From Paraburkholderia sp. (GTDB lineage Bacteria; Pseudomonadota; Gammaproteobacteria; Burkholderiales; Burkholderiaceae): 64,000 nt of DNA. Shown one piece after another: positions 51,626 through 61,039 of the stretch (positions are counted from its first letter, which is position 1; each line of letters opens with the position of its first letter). Made by a program: the position numbers and the translations under genes. The notes beneath the pieces are model-generated. The model was not told the DNA's origin, made no database searches, and saw only the letters and a list, made by a program, of their open reading frames with translations. The stretch lies in assembly GCF_028283785.1 (NCBI RefSeq), contig NZ_JAPWKB010000019.1, forward strand, positions 888,001 through 952,000, written 5' to 3'.

Positions 51626-52777
51626 ATGACGAGCAGCTCCACCGTCAACCTTCTCGATCTCGACGCTCAAGGACTTGTCGCCTATTGCGGCAGCCTCGGC
51701 GAAAAGCCGTTTCGCGCCAAGCAATTGCAGCGCTGGATTCACCAGTACAACGCTGCAGACTTCGATGGCATGACGGACCTGGCGAAATCGCTGCGCGAAA
51801 AGCTGAAAGGCCGCGCAACGATCGACATGCCCGCCATCGCCAGCGACCATATTTCGACCGACGGCACACGCAAGTGGCTGATCGACGTCGGCAACGGTAA
51901 CGCAGTCGAGACCGTCTACATCCCGGAAGAAACGCGTGGCACGCTGTGCGTGTCGTCGCAGGCCGGGTGCGCGGTGAACTGCCGTTTCTGTTCGACCGGC
52001 AAGCAGGGATTCTCCCGCAACCTCACTACCGCGGAAATCATCGGCCAGTTGCGCATGGCCGAGTTCGCGTTGCGCGCCACGCGCGGGCCGGAAGGCGGTC
52101 GTGCGGTCGGCGGTGAGGGTAAGGGCGAGCGGGTCGTCACGAACGTCGTGATGATGGGCATGGGCGAGCCGCTGCTCAATTACGACGCTGTCGTGCCGGC
52201 TATGCGCCTGATGCTCGACGACAACGCGTATGGGCTGTCGCGCCGTCGCGTGACGCTTTCCACGTCGGGCGTGGTGCCCATGATGGACCGGCTCGGCGCC
52301 GATCTGCCGGTGGCGTTGGCGGTGTCGCTGCACGCGCCAAGCGATCCGCTGCGCGACATGCTGGTGCCGCTGAACAAGAAGTATCCGTTGCGCGAGTTGA
52401 TGGCAGCTTGCCAGCGCTATTTGAAAGTGGCGCCGCGCGACTTCATTACCTTCGAATATTGCATGCTCGACGGCGTCAACGACAGCGAAGCGCAAGCCCG
52501 CGAACTGCTGGCCGTCACGCGCGACGTCCCGTGTAAATTCAATCTGATTCCCTTCAATCCGTTCCCGGAATCCGGTCTGCTCCGCTCGAAGAACGAGCAG
52601 ATCAAGCGGTTCGCGCAGGTGCTGATGGACGCCGGCGTCGTGACGACGGTGCGCAAGACCCGCGGCGACGACATCGACGCGGCGTGTGGCCAGCTGGCCG
52701 GTGCGGTCAAAGACCGCACGCGCCTCGCCGAGCGTACCGGCCGCGCGGGCAAAGTAATCGATATTCGCGCCGTATAA
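51626..52777 (+). CDS. rlmN: Dual-specificity 23S rRNA/tRNA adenine-C2 methyltransferase RlmN
   Basis: A 383-residue radical SAM enzyme methylating A2503 of 23S rRNA and A37 of some tRNAs. The cluster motif is CAVNCRFCSTGKQGF. Other markers are EKPFRAKQLQRWIH at the N-terminus, VVMMGMGEPLLNY, and the late segment GVVTTVRKTRGDDIDAACGQLAG carrying the second catalytic Cys. ATG at 51626 (MTSSSTVNLLD) is 8 bp after AGGA; ATG at 51611 adds five residues. The enzyme needs a 4Fe-4S cluster from the isc system. Confidence 0.96.
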   Translation: MTSSSTVNLLDLDAQGLVAYCGSLGEKPFRAKQLQRWIHQYNAADFDGMTDLAKSLREKLKGRATIDMPAIASDHISTDGTRKWLIDVGNGNAVETVYIPEETRGTLCVSSQAGCAVNCRFCSTGKQGFSRNLTTAEIIGQLRMAEFALRATRGPEGGRAVGGEGKGERVVTNVVMMGMGEPLLNYDAVVPAMRLMLDDNAYGLSRRRVTLSTSGVVPMMDRLGADLPVALAVSLHAPSDPLRDMLVPLNKKYPLRELMAACQRYLKVAPRDFITFEYCMLDGVNDSEAQARELLAVTRDVPCKFNLIPFNPFPESGLLRSKNEQIKRFAQVLMDAGVVTTVRKTRGDDIDAACGQLAGAVKDRTRLAERTGRAGKVIDIRAV

Positions 52778-52985
52778 CTGTGGCGTTTGCGGGCGGGGAG
52801 CGTGCTGTCGTCGAGGCCGCGTAAAATCCTGCATCGTCACAGGTGTTGAAAAGAAAGTTTGCAGAAGCGATCGGAAGCGGCACAAGAGGCCGCGCATTTT
52901 GTTATAAACGGTCTGCGAAACCGAATCGGGGCATGCTGCCCCCGACGGTATGACCAGCGAAAAAGAATCGACGCGAGGATTTGGG

Positions 52986-54134
52986 ATGAGTGAGCCGCAG
53001 CACCCGCAACCGCACGACACAGAGACGAACGCAGGCCGTCCGGATCCGGCAGCCACGCGTGCTACCGTTCCGCCCGTCGCGCCATCCAGCTTTGACTCGC
53101 TGGCGGCAGTGGGCGCGCGGCTGACGCAGTTGCGCGAAGCGAAAGGCTGGTCGGTGGATGACGTGTCGGCCCGACTCAAGGTCTCGTCGACGAAGTTGCG
53201 CGCACTCGAATCCGGTGACATCAGCCATTTGCCCGACACGACCTTCGCGCTCGGCGTCGTGCGCAGTTATGCAAAGATGCTCGGCGCGGATCCGATGCCG
53301 TTCACCCAGGCGCTGCGCCGTGAAAAAGGCGTGCCGGAACCGGATCTGTCGATGCCGGCGTCGTCCGGACGGGATTTGCCGCGCGGGCGCGTGTCGTTGT
53401 CGCTCGGTGGCGGCGGCCAGAAACATCGCTCGTGGTTGTGGGGCGTCGCGGCGGTGATCGTCGCGGTGATTGCGTTGGGCATGTGGCACACCAATGGCGG
53501 TGATTCGTCGGCCTGGCTGGCGCGTCTGAAAGCGAGCGCCAACGGTGCGACGGGCAGCGCGGGTGGCGCATCCGGCGCAGTGGCGGGCGCAGACGGCGCA
53601 GGTTCCGACGCGGCGGGCACGGAAGCGGCTTCGGCCACGCCGGATGAGCAGGCTGCGGCGGGCACGTCGAGCTCGGCGTCGTCGTCGGCTGCACCGATGC
53701 CTGCGCCGTTGCCGATGGTCGGCGCACAACCCGGCGCGCCGGCTGTTTCGCCGACCACGGCTGCGTCCGCACCGGCTGCGCCGGTCGTGGCTCCGAAGCC
53801 CGCTGTGCTGGCGAGCGCGCCGGCAGCCGCTTCGAGTGCTGCGGTCGCGGCGGCGGCATTGGCAAACACGGCGACATCCAGCGGCGGAAGTTCGATTGTC
53901 GCGGTTCGCGTGACAGAAGACAGCTGGCTCAGCGTCCGTCAGAAGGACGGTAAAGAATTGTTCTCCGGCATCGTGCATTCCGGAGATGCGAAAGAAGTAA
54001 GCGGCGAGGGTCCTTTCAAGGTAACGGTTGGCAACAGAGCCGGCCTCGATTCGGTCACGCTCGACGGCCAGCCGGTCGATCCGTCGAAATATTCGTCTGC
54101 AAAAGGTAACGTGGCGCGCTTTGCGCTGCCATGA
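52986..54134 (+). CDS. rodZ: RodZ-like helix-turn-helix membrane protein
   Basis: A 382-residue protein with a cytoplasmic XRE-type HTH domain (about 42-105, LTQLREAKGWSVDDVSARLKVSSTKLRALE), one transmembrane segment (about 150-168), a long Ala/Ser/Pro-rich linker and a C-terminal periplasmic DUF4115 domain (RVTEDSWLSVRQKDGKELFSGIVHSG). This is the layout of RodZ, which ties MreB to the rod-shape machinery. It sits in the E. coli rodZ position before ispG. A TPR gene (pilF) that separates rlmN and rodZ in many genomes is not present in the 208-bp gap. Confidence 0.88.
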   Translation: MSEPQHPQPHDTETNAGRPDPAATRATVPPVAPSSFDSLAAVGARLTQLREAKGWSVDDVSARLKVSSTKLRALESGDISHLPDTTFALGVVRSYAKMLGADPMPFTQALRREKGVPEPDLSMPASSGRDLPRGRVSLSLGGGGQKHRSWLWGVAAVIVAVIALGMWHTNGGDSSAWLARLKASANGATGSAGGASGAVAGADGAGSDAAGTEAASATPDEQAAAGTSSSASSSAAPMPAPLPMVGAQPGAPAVSPTTAASAPAAPVVAPKPAVLASAPAAASSAAVAAAALANTATSSGGSSIVAVRVTEDSWLSVRQKDGKELFSGIVHSGDAKEVSGEGPFKVTVGNRAGLDSVTLDGQPVDPSKYSSAKGNVARFALP

Positions 54135-54228
54135 CGGGTACGCGTCGCGCCCAACCGGGCTGCGACGCCTTTTCAATTCAGGCGCTGTGCATTCGTGCGC
54201 GGCGCCTGCGGCGTAAGTGGGTTTTTTG

Positions 54229-55530
54229 ATGCATTCCGATCAAGTGCAATCCAATAGTCAAATCGTTTCGACCGAACCGGTGTTCGGCGGCCAGGCAGCA
54301 CGTCGTGTGTCGCATGCCGTCGACGTTCGTTGGGGCGGCAATCTGGTAACAATCGGCGGTGACGCGCCGGTGCGCGTGCAGTCGATGACGAACACCGACA
54401 CGGCCGACGCGATCGGCACCGCGATCCAGATCAAGGAACTGGCGCAAGCCGGTTCGGAACTGGTGCGCATCACCGTGAACACGCCGGAAGCGGCAGCAGC
54501 CGTGCCGGCCGTGCGTGAACAGCTCGACCGGATGGGTGTGTCGGTGCCGTTGATCGGCGACTTCCATTACAACGGCCACCTGTTGCTGCGCGACTATCCC
54601 GCGTGCGCGGAATCGTTGTCGAAGTACCGGATCAATCCCGGCAACGTCGGCCAGGGCGCGAAGCGCGACACCCAGTTTGCGCAAATGATCGAAGCGGCTG
54701 CGAAGTACGACAAGCCGGTTCGGATCGGTGTGAACTGGGGCAGTCTCGACCAGGATCTGCTCGCGCGCATGATGGACGAAAACGCGGCACGTTCCAAGCC
54801 GTGGGACGCGCAAAGCGTGATGTACGAAGCGTTGATCCAGTCGGCGATCGGCTCGGCGGAACGCGCGGTCGAACTCGGCCTGTCGCGTAACCAGATCATT
54901 CTGTCGTGCAAGGTCAGCGGCGTGCAGGATCTGATCGCGGTGTATCGCGAACTCTCGCGTCGTTGCGACTTCGCGTTGCATCTCGGCTTGACCGAAGCCG
55001 GCATGGGCTCGAAGGGCATCGTCGCATCGACGGCAGCGCTGTCGGTGCTGTTGCAGCAAGGTATCGGCGACACGATCCGCATTTCGCTGACGCCGGAACC
55101 GGGCGCATCGCGTACCGGCGAAGTCATCGTCGGCCAGGAAATCCTGCAAACCATGGGCCTGCGTTCGTTCACGCCGATGGTCATCGCGTGTCCGGGTTGC
55201 GGTCGGACCACCAGCACGCTGTTCCAGGAACTCGCGTCGCAAATCCAGACGTATCTGCGGACGCAGATGCCGGTTTGGCGCGATCAGTTTCCTGGCGTCG
55301 AGAAGATGCACGTCGCGGTGATGGGCTGCATCGTCAACGGTCCGGGCGAGTCGAAGCAGGCGAACATCGGCATCAGCTTGCCGGGTTCGGGCGAAAATCC
55401 GGCCGCACCGGTGTTTATCGACGGCGAGAAGGTCAAGACGCTGCGCGGCGAGCATATCGCGGAAGAATTCCAGCAAATCGTGAGCGATTACGTCGAGCGC
55501 CGTTATGGCCGCGCGGCCGTGCTCAACTAA
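54229..55530 (+). CDS. ispG: 4-hydroxy-3-methylbut-2-enyl-diphosphate synthase (GcpE)
   Basis: A 433-residue 4Fe-4S enzyme of the MEP isoprenoid pathway. Cluster cysteines are in ACPGCGRTTS and GCIVNGPGE. Other landmarks are VQSMTNTDTAD and NPGNVGQGAKRD. It is longer than E. coli IspG (372), as expected for the beta-proteobacterial form with an insertion in the middle. The start may be ATG 54229 or GTG 54217. It lies 21 bp before hisS. Confidence 0.96.
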   Translation: MHSDQVQSNSQIVSTEPVFGGQAARRVSHAVDVRWGGNLVTIGGDAPVRVQSMTNTDTADAIGTAIQIKELAQAGSELVRITVNTPEAAAAVPAVREQLDRMGVSVPLIGDFHYNGHLLLRDYPACAESLSKYRINPGNVGQGAKRDTQFAQMIEAAAKYDKPVRIGVNWGSLDQDLLARMMDENAARSKPWDAQSVMYEALIQSAIGSAERAVELGLSRNQIILSCKVSGVQDLIAVYRELSRRCDFALHLGLTEAGMGSKGIVASTAALSVLLQQGIGDTIRISLTPEPGASRTGEVIVGQEILQTMGLRSFTPMVIACPGCGRTTSTLFQELASQIQTYLRTQMPVWRDQFPGVEKMHVAVMGCIVNGPGESKQANIGISLPGSGENPAAPVFIDGEKVKTLRGEHIAEEFQQIVSDYVERRYGRAAVLN

Positions 55531-55550
55531 GAACTGCAGATCGAACACAG

Positions 55551-56912
55551 ATGACTGAACAGAAAACTGAGCAGAAGAAAAAGCTCGAGAAGTTGTCCGG
55601 CGTGAAGGGCATGAACGACATCCTGCCGCAGGAAGCCGGGTTGTGGGAGTTCTTCGAAACCACCGTCAAGTCGATGCTCCGTTCGTACGGATACCAGAAT
55701 ATCCGCACGCCGATCGTCGAGCATACGCAGTTGTTCACGCGCGGTATCGGCGAAGTGACCGACATCGTCGAGAAGGAAATGTATAGCTTCACCGACGCAC
55801 TGAACGGCGAAAACCTGACGATGCGTCCGGAAAATACCGCCGCCGTGGTGCGCGCAGCGATCGAGCACAACATGCTGTACGACGGCCCGAAGCGGTTGTG
55901 GTACGTCGGTCCGATGTTCCGTCACGAGCGTCCGCAACGCGGCCGCTATCGCCAGTTCCATCAGGTCGGTGTCGAGGCGCTCGGTTTCGCCGGTCCGGAT
56001 ACCGACGCTGAAATCATCATGATGTGTCAGCGCCTGTGGGACGACCTCGGCCTGACCGGCATCAAGCTCGAAATCAATTCGCTCGGCCTCGCGGAAGAAC
56101 GCGCGGCGCATCGCGTCGAACTGATCGCGTATCTGGAACAGCATCAGGACGCGATGGACGAAGAAGCCAAGCGTCGTCTGTACACGAACCCGTTGCGCGT
56201 GCTCGATACGAAGAACCCGGCGTTGCAGGAAATTGCACAAAATGCGCCGAAGCTGATCGACTTCCTCGGTGAGGAATCGCGCGCGCACTTCGAGGGGCTG
56301 CAACGCATCCTGAAGTCGAACAACATCCCGTTCAAGATCAATCCACGTCTGGTGCGCGGTCTGGATTATTACAATCTGACCGTGTTCGAGTGGATTACCG
56401 ACAAGCTCGGCGCACAAGGTACGGTGGCGGCAGGCGGCCGTTACGATCCGCTGATCGAGCAACTCGGCGGCAAGCCGACGGCAGCGTGCGGTTGGGCAAT
56501 GGGCGTCGAGCGCATTCTCGAACTGTTGAAAGAAGAAAACCTCGTTCCTGAGGACGAGGGCTGCGACGTGTACGTCGTCCATCAGGGCGACGTGGCGCGC
56601 GAGCAGGCGTTCATCATCGCCGAACGTCTGCGTGATACGGGTCTCGACGTGATCCTGCATTGCAGCGCCGACGGTCAATCGGCCAGCTTCAAATCGCAGA
56701 TGAAGCGCGCCGATGCAAGCGGCGCCGCGTTTGCGGTCGTGCTCGGCGAAGACGAAATCGCGAATGGTACGGTCGGCGTCAAACCGCTTCGCAATATTGC
56801 GGCTAACGGCGGTAAAAGTGAGCAACAAAACGTGCCGGCCGAAGACTTGACCGAATTTCTAATCAATGCGATGGTTGCATCCGCCGACGACGGCGATGAC
56901 AGCGACGACTGA
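55551..56912 (+). CDS. hisS: Histidyl-tRNA synthetase
   Basis: A 453-residue class II synthetase. Motifs are GVKGMNDILPQE, RPENTAAVVRA, MFRHERPQRGRYRQFHQ (motif 2), the histidine-A loop GLDYYNLTVFEW and AAGGRYDPLIEQLGG, and GWAMGVERILELL (motif 3). The C-terminal anticodon-binding domain follows. The acidic tail DDGDDSDD is unusual but tolerated. Start at 55551 is right after ispG, with 20 bp between. Confidence 0.97.
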   Translation: MTEQKTEQKKKLEKLSGVKGMNDILPQEAGLWEFFETTVKSMLRSYGYQNIRTPIVEHTQLFTRGIGEVTDIVEKEMYSFTDALNGENLTMRPENTAAVVRAAIEHNMLYDGPKRLWYVGPMFRHERPQRGRYRQFHQVGVEALGFAGPDTDAEIIMMCQRLWDDLGLTGIKLEINSLGLAEERAAHRVELIAYLEQHQDAMDEEAKRRLYTNPLRVLDTKNPALQEIAQNAPKLIDFLGEESRAHFEGLQRILKSNNIPFKINPRLVRGLDYYNLTVFEWITDKLGAQGTVAAGGRYDPLIEQLGGKPTAACGWAMGVERILELLKEENLVPEDEGCDVYVVHQGDVAREQAFIIAERLRDTGLDVILHCSADGQSASFKSQMKRADASGAAFAVVLGEDEIANGTVGVKPLRNIAANGGKSEQQNVPAEDLTEFLINAMVASADDGDDSDD

Positions 56913-56987
56913 TCGCGATGTCGTCGGGCCCGACACGTCAGTGGCCCGACACACCTTGAGTCTCAAAGAAGAAGGAATCGCTGGGCG

Positions 56988-57617
56988 ATGAGTTACCACG
57001 ACGAACAAGAATCGATTGAAGGTCTGAAAGCATGGTGGACGCAGTGGGGCAATGCGACCACGTGGATCGTGCTGGTGGCGCTCGTCGCTGCAGCGGGCTG
57101 GAACGGCTGGAATTTCTGGCAACGTCGTCAGGCAGCGGAAGCCGCTGTGCTGTATGACCAGGTTCAGCAAGCCGTGAGCGCTGGCGACAAAGCCAAGGTC
57201 AGCCGCGTCGCAGCCGACATGGAAGACAAGTTCAGCGGCACGGCTTACGCGCAAATGACCGCGCTGACCGCCGCGAAGGCGTTGTACACGACCGGCGACG
57301 AAGCGGGCGCGAAAGCGCAGTTGCAATGGGCCATCGATCACGCGAAAGACGACGAGTTCAAACAGGTCGCCAAGCTGCGTCTCGCTTCGTTGCTGCTCGA
57401 CGAAAAAGCCTACGATCAAGGTCTCGCGTTGCTGTCCGACCCGCAGTCCGACGCGTTCAAGGGCGTTGTCGCGGATGGTCGCGGCGACCTGCTCGCGGCA
57501 CAAGGCAAGCGCGACGATGCGCGTACCGCCTACAAGCTCGCACTCGACTCGCTGTCGAAAAACGACACATCCGCGCGTCAATTGATCCAGTTCAAGCTCG
57601 ACGCGCTGGGCGGTTGA
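56988..57617 (+). CDS. yfgM: YfgM-family tetratricopeptide protein
   Basis: A 209-residue bitopic protein: cytoplasmic N-terminus (SYHDEQESIEGLKAWW), one transmembrane helix (about 25-40, TWIVLVALVAAAGWNGW) and a periplasmic TPR-like region (about 50-209). E. coli YfgM partners with the SecYEG translocon and PpiD in the periplasmic folding network. The order hisS-yfgM-bamB-der is conserved with E. coli. The coding end overlaps a hairpin before bamB. Confidence 0.92.
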   Translation: MSYHDEQESIEGLKAWWTQWGNATTWIVLVALVAAAGWNGWNFWQRRQAAEAAVLYDQVQQAVSAGDKAKVSRVAADMEDKFSGTAYAQMTALTAAKALYTTGDEAGAKAQLQWAIDHAKDDEFKQVAKLRLASLLLDEKAYDQGLALLSDPQSDAFKGVVADGRGDLLAAQGKRDDARTAYKLALDSLSKNDTSARQLIQFKLDALGG

Positions 57618-57639
57618 TCGTTCTTCGAAACGATCAACC
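57612..57639 (+). other. Hairpin at the yfgM-bamB junction
   Basis: An 11-bp perfect stem (57612-57622 with 57629-57639) with a 6-base loop overlaps the yfgM stop codon. It has no T tract and lies 41 bp before the bamB start. Confidence 0.6.
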
Positions 57640-57679
57640 AGTTCCATTCGATTAATCTTCCTAAATGCTTCGTCCACCG

Positions 57680-58826
57680 ATGAATCTGCTGAAACGTTAC
57701 GTTGTGCCCGTTGCCTGTGCGATGACCGTGCTGGGTCTGGCGGCTTGCTCATCCACGAAAGACGATCGCCGCGTGCCGACGCCGCTCACTGAGTTCAAAC
57801 CTGTGCTCGACGTGCAGCAGACGTGGAAGACCAGCGTAGGTAAGGCCGGTCGCTATCTGTTCTCGCCGGTCGCCGTGGGCGACTTCGTGTATGCCGCAGG
57901 AGCGAACGGTTCGGTCGCGAAGATCGACGCGTCGACGGGTAAAGATGTGTGGCGTATCAAGGTGGGCAGCGATCTGTCCGCCGGCGCTCGGCAGCGATGG
58001 CACATTGACCGCGGTCGGCGCGCTGAAGGGCGAAGTCTTCGTGCTGGGCAACGACGGCAAGCTGTTGTGGAAGGCCACGGCGCCGGGCGAAATCATTTCG
58101 CCGCCGCTGGTCGGCAATGGCTTCGTGATCGTGCGTACCATCGACGGTCAGATCACCGCATTCAACGCGCAAACCGGCGAGCAGAAGTGGGTCTATCGCA
58201 ATCGCGCGGTGCCGTTGAACCTGCGTGTGTCGTCGGGCATGACCTTCGCGGGCGACGCGGCCGTGCTGGCCGGTTTCCCGGGCGGCTCGTTCGCGGCAAT
58301 CAATCTGCAAACCGGTGACACCTTCTGGGAAACGCCGGTGTCGTATCCGAAGGGCGTGACCGAAGTCGAGCGTATCAACGACGTGACGGGCCCGCCGACC
58401 CTCGTGGGTGCGCAGACCTGCGCGGTGACGTTCCAGGGCCAGTTGGGCTGTTTCGATGCGAACTCGGGCCGTGCCGTGTGGGAAAAGGCATTCTCGAGCA
58501 CCAGCGGTCTCGCGCAGGACGATCGCACGGTCGTAGCGGGCGACGACTGGTCGGTGGTGTCGGCGTACGACGCAACCAACGGCAACCAGCTGTGGCGCAA
58601 CGACAAGCTGAAGAATCGTGAAGTCAGCGTGCCGATGTTGCTCGGTCACGCCGCTGTGTTCGGTGACTATCAGGGCTACGTGCACTTCCTGTCGCGCGAC
58701 GACGGCACACTCGTCGCCCGCATGAAGACCGACGGCAGCCCGATCACCGCCGCACCGGTCATCGCGGGTGAGACACTGGTCGTACAAACGCACGACGGCG
58801 ACATCTACGGTTTCCGTCCGCGTTAA
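57680..58826 (+). pseudogene. bamB: bamB with a one-base frameshift (BAM complex lipoprotein BamB)
   Basis: This encodes the beta-propeller lipoprotein of the BAM complex, but the frame is broken. From 57680 the lipoprotein signal (lipobox LAAC) and first PQQ-like repeat read correctly to DVWRIKVGSDLSAG, then codons turn to nonsense. The downstream frame resumes at GSDGTLTAVGALKGEVFVLGNDG and runs intact to 58826 through several PQQ-type blades. Removing one C at 57987 gives GCC GGC GTC GGC AGC and restores a continuous protein of about 381 residues, the family length. It is either a genuine frameshift or a sequence error; the lack of any further decay favours a recent event or an error. An upstream ATG at 57665 is possible. 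Confidence 0.85.
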
Positions 58827-59247
58827 GCAAGACACGCGCTGATACCGCGTAACGTGCAGGCCGGCTTTGCCGGCCGCATGTGTTTGTGGAAGCAAAGAAT
58901 TGAATATTCACTGCCGGCGCGGCTGGGCCGGCGGTTGACTCCGGGTCAGGCTTATCTCGCCGCCCGGCGCCCGGCCCGGCAGCGGACACGTTCCGCTCGC
59001 CCGGCCCGGACTGGATTGAGTCGCGGCTACCGGCTCCGATCCGATCGCGTGCAACTCCGGCGGCATGACGTCCGCCCATACAGCCAATCCAGCGTCCGGC
59101 TGGACGTGCATACCTGACGCGCGTCCGGGGCCGGTCGAATTCGTGATAATTTTCGTCAATCGCGAGCCGTCGCACCTGCGACGGCCGTATGGCGTCGCAA
59201 CGCGGGCGGTCGATTCCGACGCCGCGTTTCACTGTGAACAACATCAG
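58827..59247. other. Intergenic region bamB-der
   Basis: 421 bp without a credible gene. It contains a GGCCGGC-TTT-GCCGGCC hairpin (58859-58875) that lacks a T tract, and GATAAT at 59145-59150, which could be a -10 box for der. It is long compared with other spacings in this series. Confidence 0.4.
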
Positions 59248-60585
59248 ATGAAACCCGTTATTGCCCTCGTCGGGCGCCCCAATGTGGGGAAATCCACGCT
59301 GTTCAACCGGCTCACGCGTTCGCGCGATGCGCTCGTCGCCGATTTGCCGGGTCTCACACGCGACCGCCACTACGGTGAAGGCCGAACGGGCGAGCGTCCG
59401 TATCTGGTCGTCGATACCGGCGGTTTCGAGCCGGTCGCGAAAGACGGCATCCTTCACGCGATGGCGCTGCAGACGCGTCAGGCCGTCGAGGAATCGGACG
59501 TCGTCGTGTTTATCGTCGATGGCCGCAACGGTCTCGCGCCGCAAGACAAGGCGATCGCCGACTATCTGCGCAAGACCGGCCGCCCGATCTTCCTCGTGGT
59601 CAACAAGGCCGAGGGGATGAAGTACAGCGCGGTCGCGAACGACTTCTACGAACTCGGTCTCGGCGACCCGCGCGCGATTTCCGCGGCGCACGGCGACGGC
59701 GTCACGGAAATGATCAACGAGGCGCTCGGCGTGGCCTACGCGGGTCAGCCGGAAGAGAGCGACGAGGAGAAGGAACCGCGCGGCATCAAGATCGCGATCG
59801 TCGGCCGTCCGAACGTCGGCAAGTCGACGTTGATCAACACGCTGGTCGGCGAAGACCGCGTGATCGCGTTCGACATGCCGGGCACCACGCGCGACTCGAT
59901 CTACGTCGATTTCGAACGTCAGGGCAAGAACTACACGCTGATCGACACGGCGGGTTTGCGTCGTCGCGGCAAGGTGTTCGAGGCGATCGAAAAGTTTTCG
60001 GTCGTGAAGACGTTACAGTCCATTTCCGATGCGAACGTCGTGATTCTTCTGCTCGACGCACGTCAGGATATCTCCGAACAGGACGCGCATATCGCGGGCT
60101 TCGTGGTGGAGCAGGGACGTGCGCTGGTGGTGGGCGTGAACAAGTGGGACGGCCTCGACCCTCATGTGCGTGACCGCACCAAAGGCGATCTCGAGCGCAA
60201 GCTAAAATTCCTCGACTTCGCGAAATTCCACTTTGTTTCGGCGCTGGAAAAGACCGGTATCGGCGCGTTGATGCGCTCGGTCGACGACGCGTATGCCGCT
60301 GCGATGGCGAAGCTTCCGACACCTAAACTGACTCGCGCGCTGATCGACGCGGTCGAATTCCAGCAGCCGCGCCGACGCGGTCCGGTGCGTCCGAAACTGC
60401 GCTATGCGCACCAGGGGGGACAGAATCCGCCGCTGATCGTGATTCACGGAAATGCCCTCGACGCGATCACCGATACTTACAAACGCTACCTCGAAAACCG
60501 CTTCCGAGAAACTTTCTCGTTGACCGGGACTCCATTGCGCATAGAGTTCAGATCATCGACGAACCCTTACGCGGACAAAGGCTGA
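59248..60585 (+). CDS. der: Ribosome-assembly GTPase Der (EngA)
   Basis: A 445-residue essential GTPase of 50S assembly with two tandem G domains and a C-terminal KH-like domain. The first P-loop is GRPNVGKSTLFNRL at the N-terminus (about 9-22), with DTGGF and NKAE. The second is GRPNVGKSTLINTL (about 188-201), with DTAGLRRRGK and NKWD. The start MKPVIALVG at 59248 is exactly at the family N-terminus; the frame is open upstream to 59065 without conservation. Confidence 0.97.
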   Translation: MKPVIALVGRPNVGKSTLFNRLTRSRDALVADLPGLTRDRHYGEGRTGERPYLVVDTGGFEPVAKDGILHAMALQTRQAVEESDVVVFIVDGRNGLAPQDKAIADYLRKTGRPIFLVVNKAEGMKYSAVANDFYELGLGDPRAISAAHGDGVTEMINEALGVAYAGQPEESDEEKEPRGIKIAIVGRPNVGKSTLINTLVGEDRVIAFDMPGTTRDSIYVDFERQGKNYTLIDTAGLRRRGKVFEAIEKFSVVKTLQSISDANVVILLLDARQDISEQDAHIAGFVVEQGRALVVGVNKWDGLDPHVRDRTKGDLERKLKFLDFAKFHFVSALEKTGIGALMRSVDDAYAAAMAKLPTPKLTRALIDAVEFQQPRRRGPVRPKLRYAHQGGQNPPLIVIHGNALDAITDTYKRYLENRFRETFSLTGTPLRIEFRSSTNPYADKG

Positions 60586-60727
60586 AACCCGCGTGTGCAT
60601 TGGGTTTGGCCGGATGGCCAGGCCCCGCGCGCGAAAAGAAAAATCGGCTATAGTGTAGCGATTGACGGCGGATTTCTTTTTCTTCGCCGACAATTTAGTC
60701 AACCTGCAAAAAAATACGGAGTTAGCT

Positions 60728-60964
60728 ATGAGCAACAAAGGGCAATTGTTACAAGACCCGTTTTTGAACGCACTGCGCAAAGAGCATGTGCCGGTCTCGA
60801 TCTACCTGGTCAACGGCATCAAGCTTCAAGGGAACATTGAATCGTTCGACCAGTACGTCGTGTTGCTCCGGAATACGGTTACCCAGATGGTGTACAAGCA
60901 TGCAATCTCGACCGTCGTGCCTGCCCGTCCGGTGAATTTCCACCCGGATTCTGAACAGCCCTAA
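60728..60964 (+). CDS. hfq: RNA chaperone Hfq
   Basis: A 78-residue Sm-like protein that pairs small RNAs with mRNAs. It contains the Sm1 signature (NKGQLLQDPFLNALRKEHVPVSIYLVNGIKLQG) and Sm2 (YKHAISTVVPARPV), with a short C-terminal tail typical of beta-proteobacteria. ATG at 60728 has ACGGAGTTAGCT. A TATAGT at 60649-60654 may be its -10 box. It precedes hflX-hflK-hflC as in E. coli. Confidence 0.98.
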   Translation: MSNKGQLLQDPFLNALRKEHVPVSIYLVNGIKLQGNIESFDQYVVLLRNTVTQMVYKHAISTVVPARPVNFHPDSEQP

Positions 60965-61039
60965 CCCCTTGTCGCGGCCGGCGCAGCGTCGCCCGTTGGC
61001 GATCCACTCCCGGCCGCTTCATTTTTGATACCCTCCAAT

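Noticed and set aside
54906..55550. In-frame upstream extension of hisS across ispG
   Set aside because: It overlaps the whole 3' half of ispG; the conserved HisS N-terminus begins at 55551.
58859..58875. GGCCGGC hairpin after bamB as an intrinsic terminator
   Set aside because: It has only a 7-bp stem and no T tract downstream, so termination is not supported.
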